A stretch of 32,433 bases of DNA, from the NCBI GenBank assembly GCA_019352055.1, contig JABBOB010000012.1, positions 21,160 to 53,592 on the forward strand, given 5' to 3'. This document shows, piece after piece, positions 23,726 through 30,457 of this stretch (positions are counted from its first letter, which is position 1; each line of letters opens with the position of its first letter). The notes beneath the pieces were generated by a model. The model searched no databases. It saw nothing but the letters and a program-made list of their open reading frames with translations, and was not told the DNA's origin. Both the position numbers and the translations under genes were made by a program. Origin of the DNA: Acidobacteriota bacterium (GTDB lineage: Bacteria > Actinomycetota > Actinomycetes > Actinomycetales > Microbacteriaceae).

Positions 23726-24613
23726 GTGACGTCCGTGATCGAGCCGGCCGTCGACGCACCGGCACCCGACGCCCGCGCGGAGCGGGTCGTCATCGCCGCG
23801 GACGACTCCTACGGCGCGATCGCCGCGGCCGACTGGGTGGCGGAACGCCTGCGCCATGTGCCGGGGACGGTCGAGGTCGTGGTCGTGGAGGGTCGGGCCC
23901 TGCGGCCGGCGGACCGGGCCGCGGGCGCCGCCAAGGGGGCCGGCGACCGCGTCGCGTGGCGGATGCGCGAGTACCTCGAGACCCGCGCCCCCGGGCTCCC
24001 AACGACGACGCGGATCGTCGGGGGAGACGCGGTGGGGGCGATCCGTCAGGCCTCGACGGACGCCGACCTGCTGGTGATCGGCTGCAACCGGGACGGGTTC
24101 TGGCGGCACCTGCCCATCGCGACGCGATCCACCCGCGTCGCGGAGCTCGCCGTGCGGCCGACGGCCGTGGTGCCCGCGAGGTGGTCGGCGGGGCACGGCC
24201 CGGTGGTCGCCGCGGTGTCGAGCGGCGACGGCGACGAGGTGCTGGACTGGGCTGCGGCGGAGGCGGCGGCGTCCGGGCGCGAGCTGCTGCTCGTGTGCAG
24301 CGATCTGCTCCCGTGGTCCCCGGAGGGGTCCGCCTTCCCGGCGCTGGGGCTCGCGATGCTGGGCGAGGCCGACCGGCAGCTGCTCGCGACCTGCGCGGAT
24401 CGGGCGACGGCCATGCACCCCCGGCTCGCCGTGCGGACGGCGCTCGAGCACGACGCGCTCGTCCCGGTGCTGACCGCCTACGGTGCCCGCGCCTCGGCCC
24501 TCGTGCTCGGGACGGACGGGGGGAGCGGCCCACGGCTCGGTTCGGTGCTGCGGGGTGTCCTGGAGCACACCGTGTGCCCGGTCGTCGTCGTCCCGACCGG
24601 TCCGGGCGCCTGA
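23726..24613 (+). CDS. Universal stress protein, tandem UspA domains (divergent subfamily)
   Basis: A 295-residue paralogue of the 10513 protein: RVVIAADDSYGAIAAADWVAE, LLVIGCNRDGFWRHLPIATR and VAELAVRPTAVVP are nearly identical blocks. The Cys-Asn-Arg-x-Gly-aromatic-Trp stretch replaces the usual ATP loop of domain 1 in both, so this subfamily may bind another ligand. The last loop is GTDGGSGPRLGSVLRG. GTG 23726 was chosen by box spacing and a modest GAGG site upstream. It is convergent with the SDR gene. Confidence 0.87.
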   Translation: MTSVIEPAVDAPAPDARAERVVIAADDSYGAIAAADWVAERLRHVPGTVEVVVVEGRALRPADRAAGAAKGAGDRVAWRMREYLETRAPGLPTTTRIVGGDAVGAIRQASTDADLLVIGCNRDGFWRHLPIATRSTRVAELAVRPTAVVPARWSAGHGPVVAAVSSGDGDEVLDWAAAEAAASGRELLLVCSDLLPWSPEGSAFPALGLAMLGEADRQLLATCADRATAMHPRLAVRTALEHDALVPVLTAYGARASALVLGTDGGSGPRLGSVLRGVLEHTVCPVVVVPTGPGA

Positions 24614-24674
24614 TCCGGGTCCGGACGGCATCGAGCAGCGCAGGTCGCGCTCCCCCGACCGCCGGCGGGAGGGC

Positions 24675-25427
24675 TTACCGCGCGGTGTACCCGCCGTCGA
24701 CGGTCCACTGCGCCCCGACCACGAACGCGGCGGCGTCGGACAGCAGGAAGGCGACGACCTCGGCGACCTCGGCGGAGGTGCCGAGCCGGCCGATCGGGTG
24801 CTGCGCGACGAGCGCGGTACGCGCCTCGTCCGGCAGCGCGGAGAGCAGGGGCGTGTCGATGTAGCCGGGGTGCACGGAGTTGATGCGGACCCCCTGCGGC
24901 GCGTACGTCAGCGCCGCCGCCTTCGTCATGCCGGCGACGCCGTGCTTCGCGGTGACGTAGGGCGCAGCGCCCGGGTCGCCGACCAGGCCGAGGATCGAGG
25001 ACATGTTCACGATCGAGCCGCCGCCCGAGGCGATGATCGCCGGGATCTCCGCGTGCATCGCGTAGAAGACCGAGTTGAGGTTGACTTCGATGAGCCGGCG
25101 GTAGCCGTCGAGGTCGATGCCCGCCAGCGGCCCCAGGGGGCCGCCGATGCCGGCGTTGTTGAACGCCAGGTGCAGGGCGCCGTAGCGCTCCACCGCGGTC
25201 GTGACGAATGCGGCCGCGGCGTCCGGATCGGCGACGTCGCCCACGATCACGGAGGCGACGTGGCCCGCATGCGTGATGGCGTCCGTGACCCGATCGGCGT
25301 CGGCCTCGTGGAAGTCGGCGATCAGCACGGATGCGCCCCGTTCCGCCAGGAGGTGCGCGGTGGCCTCGCCGATCCCCGACCCGCCCCCCGTCACCAGTGC
25401 GGTCCTGCCCTCGAGCTGCTTCGACAT
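24675..25427 (-). CDS. Short-chain dehydrogenase/reductase
   Basis: A 250-residue classical SDR. The dinucleotide motif is TGGGSGIG near residues 13-20, NNAG is at 90-93, and the catalytic set is Ser143/Ser144, Tyr157 and Lys161 (YVTAK). Asp38 after the second strand (LIADF) favours NAD over NADP. The substrate cannot be told; the C-terminus (WTVDGGYTAR) is typical of 3-oxoacyl-ACP reductase-like and sugar/alcohol SDRs. ATG 25427 follows AGGAGG, and a DosR-type box is centred 82 nt upstream, so it probably belongs to the stress regulon and not to the MFS gene upstream. Confidence 0.92.
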   Translation of the reverse strand: MSKQLEGRTALVTGGGSGIGEATAHLLAERGASVLIADFHEADADRVTDAITHAGHVASVIVGDVADPDAAAAFVTTAVERYGALHLAFNNAGIGGPLGPLAGIDLDGYRRLIEVNLNSVFYAMHAEIPAIIASGGGSIVNMSSILGLVGDPGAAPYVTAKHGVAGMTKAAALTYAPQGVRINSVHPGYIDTPLLSALPDEARTALVAQHPIGRLGTSAEVAEVVAFLLSDAAAFVVGAQWTVDGGYTAR

Positions 25428-25501
25428 GGTCGTCCTCCTGTGCCGGCGCGGATCGCGTCCGACGTCGAGGAGGAGCCTCGGCCCTCCGGCTGCGAGGGCG
25501 C

Positions 25502-25516
25502 AGGGTCGAAGGTCAC
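25502..25516 (-). promoter_or_regulatory. DosR-type box at the right edge of the island
   Basis: Reads GTGACCTTCGACCCT on the minus strand, centred 82 nt upstream of the SDR start and within the 101-nt gap after the MFS gene. Confidence 0.68.
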
Positions 25517-25528
25517 CCGCCGCGACGG

Positions 25529-27109
25529 CTATCGCGCGAGCTCGGCCCGGTGCGGGGAGCGCCCGAGGCTCAGCGACGCGAGCAGGCCGATCGCGAGGAA
25601 TCCGGCGGCGGTGCAGGCGGCGAACGCGGTGCCGTCGGAGAACGCGGTGCGTGCCGCGACCGCGACCGCATGGGTCGACGCCTGGGCCGCGAGTCCCGCG
25701 ATCGCGTTCCCGGACGAGTCCACCACGGCGCGGACGAGGGGTGACGCAACGGCGCGGGGGACGCCGTCGTGGTCGAGCGCGGACTGCAGCACCTGCTGCG
25801 TGCTCGTGTAGAGCACGGTTCCCAGCACGGCGACGCCGAGGGCGGATCCGATCTGGCGCGACGTGCTGGAGATGCCCGAGGCCGCACCGGAGTCGGTCAC
25901 CGGGACGTCCACCAGAACGACCGAGGTCAGCTGCGCCGTCGCCAGCCCCACGCCCATCCCGTAGATGAACAGTGCGGGCACGAGCCACCCCCAGCCGTCC
26001 CCGGCCTGCACGATGAGCCCGATGAGCAGCACGCCGACGATCTCCGCGGCGAGCCCGATCCGGACGACGGTGATCGGGCGGATCCGACCCCCTGCCGACG
26101 CCGCAGCCCCGCTCGCGGCGAACGATCCGACAGCGAGCGCGACGAGCACCAGGCCGGTCTGCAGCGCGGTCAGCCCCTCGACGTTCTGCAGCCAGATCGG
26201 CAGGGACAGGATGATGCCGAACTCCCCGAGGCTCACCAGCATCGCGACGACGTTCCCGTTCCGGAAGCTCGGGATGCGCAGGAGGGAGAAGTCGACGAGG
26301 TTCGGTCTGCCGGCGCGTGAGCGGCGCAGGCCGCGGACGACGAACGCGCCGAGCACGAGCACCGCGACCGCGAACGCCACGGGGATGGGCGAGAGGGCGA
26401 ACGGCCAGGACCAGGTGCCGAGCCGGGGCGCGGTCGCCGTCGTCCACCAGCCGTCCTGCCGCCCCTCGATGAGCCCGAACACCAGCGAGCCGAAGCCGAT
26501 CGCGACCGCGAGCGCCCCGGTCCAGTCGATCCGGCCGGCTCGGTCCGCGCGGGACTCCGGCACGAACAGCAGCGTGCCGGCGACGATCGCCGCACAGATC
26601 GGGAGGTTGATCCCGAACGCCAGGCGCCACGAGAACGCTGTCGTGAGCCACCCGCCGAGGAGCGGCCCGACCGCGGCCATGCCGCCGATCGTGGACCCCC
26701 AGACGGCGAACGCGATGCCCCGCTCGCGGCCCGTGAAGGTGGCGTTGATGAGCGACAGGCTCGTGGGGAGGACCATGGCGCCGCCGAGGCCCTGCGCGAC
26801 GCGGCTCAGGATCAGGAGCCCCCCGGAGGGGGCGAGCGCAGCGGCGACCGACGCGAGGGCGAACACGACGGCGCCGATCACCAGCATCCGTCGCCGGCCG
26901 ACCCGATCGGCGATCACGCCGAAGACGAGCAGTGTCGCGGCGAAGACGAGGGTGTAGGACTCCTGCACCCACTGGACGTCCGTCGACGTGAGTCCCAGGT
27001 CGCGCACGATGTAGGGCACGGCGACGTTCACGATCGTCGAGTCGACGACGATCAGAGCGACCCCCAGGCTGATCGCGACCAGCCCCAGCCATCGAGCCGT
27101 TCCCTGCAT
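25529..27109 (-). CDS. MFS exporter, DHA2 (14-helix) type
   Basis: A 526-residue membrane transporter of the drug:H+ antiporter-2 family. Motif A appears as GVIADRVGRRRMLVIG after helix 2, the antiporter motif C-like segment as GGMAAVGPLLGGWL in helix 5, and DSTIVNVAVPYI in helix 1 is the DHA2 helix-1 signature. It likely exports drugs or other small amphipathic compounds using the proton gradient; the substrate is unknown. ATG 27109 has a GGGAGG ribosome site and a clear -10 upstream, inside a dyad (27124-27158). No regulator gene is adjacent. Confidence 0.92.
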   Translation of the reverse strand: MQGTARWLGLVAISLGVALIVVDSTIVNVAVPYIVRDLGLTSTDVQWVQESYTLVFAATLLVFGVIADRVGRRRMLVIGAVVFALASVAAALAPSGGLLILSRVAQGLGGAMVLPTSLSLINATFTGRERGIAFAVWGSTIGGMAAVGPLLGGWLTTAFSWRLAFGINLPICAAIVAGTLLFVPESRADRAGRIDWTGALAVAIGFGSLVFGLIEGRQDGWWTTATAPRLGTWSWPFALSPIPVAFAVAVLVLGAFVVRGLRRSRAGRPNLVDFSLLRIPSFRNGNVVAMLVSLGEFGIILSLPIWLQNVEGLTALQTGLVLVALAVGSFAASGAAASAGGRIRPITVVRIGLAAEIVGVLLIGLIVQAGDGWGWLVPALFIYGMGVGLATAQLTSVVLVDVPVTDSGAASGISSTSRQIGSALGVAVLGTVLYTSTQQVLQSALDHDGVPRAVASPLVRAVVDSSGNAIAGLAAQASTHAVAVAARTAFSDGTAFAACTAAGFLAIGLLASLSLGRSPHRAELAR

Positions 27110-27123
27110 CGCGCCTCCCGATC

Positions 27124-27158
27124 CCACCGTGTACTTCGACGAGCGAATCATACGGTGG
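27124..27158 (-). promoter_or_regulatory. MFS promoter with a 35-bp dyad operator
   Basis: The dyad has outer arms CCACCGT and ACGGTGG (27124-27130, 27152-27158) and inner arms TTCG and CGAA (27135-27138, 27144-27147), all centred on 27141. A TATGAT -10 box lies on the minus strand at 27147-27152, within the dyad, about 38 nt before the start codon. A bound repressor would cover the promoter. No matching -35 was seen. Confidence 0.55.
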
Positions 27159-27200
27159 TCGAACGGCTCGGGCGAGGTCGCCGATCCCGATGGCGGATCG

Positions 27201-27745
27201 TCAGGTGCGCGACCGGCGCGACCGCGGAGCGGGCCCTCCCGGGACGGCCTCGGGCGTCGATGGGCGGAGGTGCGGCGCGAGCTGCGCGGCGACGTCCGCG
27301 CCCCAGCACCGGTACGTGGCGCCGCTGAACGCGGATCCCACCCATTCGGCAGGGGCGGGCCGGCGCCGACAGGGTGAGCCGCAGCACCTCGGGCGAGGCG
27401 TCGAGGCTCGCGACGGACAGCCGGTCGAGGGTGCGGATGTGCTTGCCCAGCGGGCCGCCCCACTCGGACGCCACGCCCGACCGCCGATGCGATCTCGCGC
27501 GCCATGCACCAGCCGAGCGCATCCTCCTGCGCGGACACCCCGCTCCCCATCGCGGGCGCTCCGGTGCCGAACAGCAGCACGCGGACCGGCGACGGGCCGT
27601 CGACCGCGATCGACGCCGCGGGCTCGTCCGGGTGGGGCACCGGCGCCGACCGTCGTTCGAGCCGGTTCGCTCGCAGCCGCATCGCGATGCGGTCTGCCAG
27701 GCCGACCTGGCCGGCGGTCGTGTGCGCGCTCGCATCCCGTCCCAT
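27201..27745 (-). pseudogene. Broken SGNH/GDSL hydrolase
   Basis: Pieces of an SGNH-hydrolase-like esterase lie in order but in different frames. The N-terminal part has a good ribosome site (GGGAGGT before ATG 27745) and reads VRVLLFGTGAPAMGSGVSAQ to about 27475. A second piece (PLGKHIRTLDRLSVASLDAS) and a C-terminal piece (WVGSAFSGATYRCWGADVAA, ending at 27201) follow in other frames. The middle and the usual C-terminal Asp-His region are missing or altered, so at least two deletions or frameshifts happened. It is non-functional as it stands unless sequence errors caused the breaks. Confidence 0.6.
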
Positions 27746-27879
27746 GTCTCGATACCTCCCGGGTCGCGGTCGAAGAACCGAACCGCTGCGCCGAGGGGTG
27801 GCGGCACGGCGCGCGGCCGACCCGCCGGCGACCCCGAGGACCGGGAGATCGCCCGAAGCGCGGCGCGCCTGCGTCACCC

Positions 27880-27901
27880 CGCTCCGCCGCGATCCGGAGC
27901 G
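27880..27901 (-). terminator. Candidate terminator of the ferredoxin operon
   Basis: A 7-bp stem (CGCTCCG / CGGAGCG) with an 8-nt loop lies 17 nt after the ferredoxin stop on the minus strand. No U-tract is present. Confidence 0.45.
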
Positions 27902-27917
27902 AGCGGCCGTTCGCCGG

Positions 27918-28145
27918 TCAGCGGGTGGGACGAGCGGGCCGGATGCTGAGCGCGAGCACCGGGCAGAGCGCGACCGCGTCGTCGGCGGCCTCGACGTCGT
28001 GCGTCCTGATGGGCAGATCGGAGCCGCCGCCGGCGACCAGCGGGTATCCCCACTCGTCCCGCCCGAGTCCGGTCAGGAGCTCGGTGCACATGCCGCGGCC
28101 CCGGCACCGGGTCCAGTCGATGTGCAGCGCGGTCGATGCGCTCAT
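27918..28145 (-). CDS. Small 3Fe-4S/4Fe-4S ferredoxin
   Basis: A 75-residue ferredoxin of the short actinobacterial type: IDWTRCRGRGMC at residues 9-20 and CPVLAL near residue 61 give the C-x5-C ... CP pattern of single-cluster (3Fe-4S) ferredoxins. The middle cysteine of the usual C-x2-C-x2-C is absent, as is common in this group. It is the last gene of a four-gene operon and overlaps the NuoF-like gene by ATGA, so it is probably that protein's electron partner. Confidence 0.88.
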   Translation of the reverse strand: MSASTALHIDWTRCRGRGMCTELLTGLGRDEWGYPLVAGGGSDLPIRTHDVEAADDAVALCPVLALSIRPARPTR

Positions 28146-29332
28146 CGCGCCGCCCTGCAGAAGCCGTGCTGGTGCGCCGCCACGTCGTCGGCGAAGGCCA
28201 CCAGCGCGCTCCGCACCATCTTCGCCGTGCCGTCGGGGTGGTGGCAGGCGCCCCGGCCCTCGACGAGCCCGGCCATCCGCTCGACCTGCGCGGGCAGGCG
28301 CGGGTCCCGATCGCCGTCCGCGACCCTGCTGACGAGGTCGGCGAGGGCGGGCAGCCCGTTCACGCACGGTCCGCACTGCCCCGCGGACTCCGCAGCGAGG
28401 TATGCGGCGATCTCCGCCGCCGTCCGGAGGCCGCACGACCGGTCGCCGAGGACGACGAGGATGCCGGCGCCTGCTGGGATAGCCCCGTGCTTCGACGACG
28501 CGCCCACCGTGCGCTCGAGCGCGTCGCGCCCCACCCAGGCGCCGTGGTAGCCGCCGACGAGCACGGCCGAGACGGGCTGCGGGGAGGAGGGGGCGATCAG
28601 CGACCGCAGCGACGACCCGCCGGGCGCCTCGATGACGCCCGGGTGCGCGACGTCGCCGGAGATGGAGAACAGGCGCGTGCCGCGGTCCTCCGGGACCCCG
28701 ACCGCACCCCAGCGCTCCCCGCCGACCCGGGCGATCAGGCCGATGTGGGCGAGGGTCTCGACGTTCTGCACCAGCGTCGAGCGGCCCCGGAGGCCCCGGG
28801 TCGTGAGCCGCACCGCGTGGTCCTTCGGCAGGCCCCTTCCGGTGGCGAGCAGGTCGACGACCGCGGAGGCCTCCCCGCCGACGAAGCGGTCCGGCGCCAC
28901 CGTCACCTCGATCGCGTCGGCGTCGCCGCGCTCCCGCAGGGCGCGGCGCACGGGCTCCTCCGACGCGGCCCCGACGACGAGGTGCAGCCGGCGGGCGGCG
29001 AGGGCGTGCGCCGTCGCGAGCAGCCCGTCGATCACGAGGTGGGGCCGGTTGTGCAGCAGCAGCTCGTCCTTGGCGCTGAGCGGCTCGCCCTCCGAACCGT
29101 TGCCGATCACGACGCCTCGCGGCGCCATCGCGGCGAGCTTCGTGCTCGTCGGGAACGCCGCGCCGCCCCGCCCGGTCAGCCCGCTGCGCGCGATCTCGTC
29201 GACGAGCCCCGCGCGCTGGGGCAGCGGTCCGAGCGCGCGCAGGTGCTCCCCGTAGCCGGGACCGTGGCCCGTCAGCAGGCGCGGGACGCCGAGCGTCGCG
29301 CGGGCCAGGTCGGGGGTGGAGGTGCTGCTCAT
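28142..29332 (-). CDS. NuoF-like NADH:acceptor flavoprotein
   Basis: A 396-residue homologue of the 51-kDa (NuoF) subunit of complex I. The FMN/NADH site is at GRGGAAFPTSTKL (54-66) and GNGSEGEPLSAKDE (77-90), the SLBB-like domain follows, and the C-terminal iron-sulfur site is SAGQCGPC (316-323) with GACHHPDG (Cys363). Complex I has SCGQCxPC here, so the first of four cluster ligands is Ala317. It is not part of a complex I cluster. Next to a haem membrane protein and a ferredoxin, it probably passes electrons between NAD(P)H, ferredoxin and the membrane. It overlaps both neighbours by ATGA. Confidence 0.88.
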   Translation of the reverse strand: MSSTSTPDLARATLGVPRLLTGHGPGYGEHLRALGPLPQRAGLVDEIARSGLTGRGGAAFPTSTKLAAMAPRGVVIGNGSEGEPLSAKDELLLHNRPHLVIDGLLATAHALAARRLHLVVGAASEEPVRRALRERGDADAIEVTVAPDRFVGGEASAVVDLLATGRGLPKDHAVRLTTRGLRGRSTLVQNVETLAHIGLIARVGGERWGAVGVPEDRGTRLFSISGDVAHPGVIEAPGGSSLRSLIAPSSPQPVSAVLVGGYHGAWVGRDALERTVGASSKHGAIPAGAGILVVLGDRSCGLRTAAEIAAYLAAESAGQCGPCVNGLPALADLVSRVADGDRDPRLPAQVERMAGLVEGRGACHHPDGTAKMVRSALVAFADDVAAHQHGFCRAAR

Positions 29333-29886
29333 CGTGCGGGCTCCGTTCGGATGCGGCGGTACTCGACGAAGTGGTCGGTCATGCGCCAGACGACCGCTGC
29401 GCCGACCGCGGTCGCGGTGAACGCGCTGAGCGCCAGGAAGGGGAGGCTGCGGCCGTCACTGCCTGCGGTCACGCCGTGGAGCAGCGCGATCGGCCAGAGC
29501 ACGTACGCCGCCCAGTGCACGACCCGGAACACGCGGTGCCCGAGCCGACGGCGCAGCAGGGCGGTGATCGCGACCGCGAGCATCAGGTCGAGCGCGACGG
29601 CGCCCAGCCCGACGGCGATCGGCGCCCTCGCGGCGCCGAACGGCACCACGACGTCGATCAGCTTGAGCTGGGCGTACGGGTCCAGCAGCAGCGACACGAC
29701 GTGGACGCCGAGGAACACGACGGACAGCAGCGCGATGTTCCGGTGCGCGAGCAGCACCCCGAACCGCGGCAGGCGGACGAGGGGCCGGCCCGAGCGAGTG
29801 AGCAGCCCGAGCAGCATCGACACCGTCATGAGCAGCAGGAGCACGACGCCGCTCGCGCGGCCCAGCGCCCAGAACGCCTCGGTCAT
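29329..29886 (-). CDS. Ferric-reductase-like haem membrane protein
   Basis: A 185-residue membrane protein with about five to six helices. Histidines are paired as in bis-haem ferric-reductase domains: His48 with His62 (AHRNIALLSVVFLGVH) and His124 with His137 (VHWAAYVLWPIALLH). It lacks the FAD/NAD domain of a full ferric reductase, so its electrons must come from another protein, most likely the NuoF-like one next to it. ATG 29886 overlaps the upstream stop by one base and its own stop overlaps the next ATG. Likely role: transmembrane electron transfer. Confidence 0.87.
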   Translation of the reverse strand: MTEAFWALGRASGVVLLLLMTVSMLLGLLTRSGRPLVRLPRFGVLLAHRNIALLSVVFLGVHVVSLLLDPYAQLKLIDVVVPFGAARAPIAVGLGAVALDLMLAVAITALLRRRLGHRVFRVVHWAAYVLWPIALLHGVTAGSDGRSLPFLALSAFTATAVGAAVVWRMTDHFVEYRRIRTEPAR

Positions 29887-30263
29887 CACGACCCGGTCGA
29901 CGAGGTCTGGGGGAAACCGAAGCCGGCGCTGACACCGGACGAGCCGGAGGACGAGGAGGACCCCGACGAGGAGGACGAGCCCGAGGAGGACGAGCCCGCC
30001 GCAGGTGCAGCCTGCTGCGCCTGCGTCCCGTCGTCGTCCTGGCCGCCCTGGACCGCCTGGCCGTCCTGGTCCTGGGACCGGGACAGCGGGGCGCTCGACT
30101 GGGAGGCTCCGACGCCGCTGCCGGTGCCCACCGTCGCCGCTTTCGCGGCCTCGATGCCGGTGTACAGCGACACGCCCATGCCTCCGACGACCGCGATCCC
30201 CGACAGCGCGAGCACCGTGGTCAGCGATCGCGCTGCCTGCCGACCCTGTTCCCGTGCGTTCAT
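29886..30263 (-). CDS. Membrane-anchored Ser/Gly-rich protein
   Basis: A 125-residue protein: cytoplasmic N-terminus (MNAREQGRQAARSL), one membrane helix at about 15-38 (TVLALSGIAVVGGMGVSLYTG), then a polar, low-complexity tail rich in Ser, Gly and Gln, including five-Ser runs separated by Gly near the C-terminus. There is no recognised domain and no cysteine for a lipid anchor. It has a strong GGAGGAGG ribosome site and is the first gene of the electron-transfer operon, so it may be an extracytoplasmic partner or linker. Its function is unknown. Confidence 0.7.
   Translation of the reverse strand: MNAREQGRQAARSLTTVLALSGIAVVGGMGVSLYTGIEAAKAATVGTGSGVGASQSSAPLSRSQDQDGQAVQGGQDDDGTQAQQAAPAAGSSSSGSSSSSGSSSSSGSSGVSAGFGFPQTSSTGS
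29939..30000 (-). repeat. Imperfect Ser-coding repeat
   Basis: Copies of an 18-nt unit, such as CCCGAGGAGGACGAG plus a few bases on the plus strand, encode the Ser-Ser-Gly runs of the 29886 gene. Repeat number could vary. Confidence 0.55.
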
Positions 30264-30352
30264 GGCGAACCTCCTCCGTCCACCGTCGTCGACCACCCGC
30301 CAGCAGGGACTGAGGCGGTGCGAGGCGCGCGCTATGACTCGGCTGCGCGGGA

Positions 30353-30366
30353 TGTGAGACTTCACA
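30353..30366. promoter_or_regulatory. CRP/FNR-like dyad in the divergent promoter region
   Basis: TGTGA-GACT-TCACA, a perfect 5-bp dyad with a 4-nt spacer, lies about 90 nt from both the operon start (30263, minus) and the regulator start (30458, plus). The half-sites recall CRP sites, while the 4-nt gap is that of FNR-type sites. No other symmetrical element stands out in 30264-30457. Confidence 0.4.
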
Positions 30367-30457
30367 CGTTGCGGCCGGGGATCGGTCGCACTCCCCGGAT
30401 TGCCGATTTCTTGGCGTCGGAGGTGGAGGGTTGCGCGCCCTCGGAGGGAGATCTCGC

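Noticed and set aside
27129-27377. Plus-strand open frames around the MFS promoter and pseudogene
   Set aside because: They lack a ribosome site and family features. The minus-strand SGNH remnants explain the coding-like composition.
30305-30320. GGGACTGAGGCGGTG as a DosR-type box before the electron-transfer operon
   Set aside because: Only GGGACT matches; there is no right half-site, so the operon is not counted as part of the regulon.
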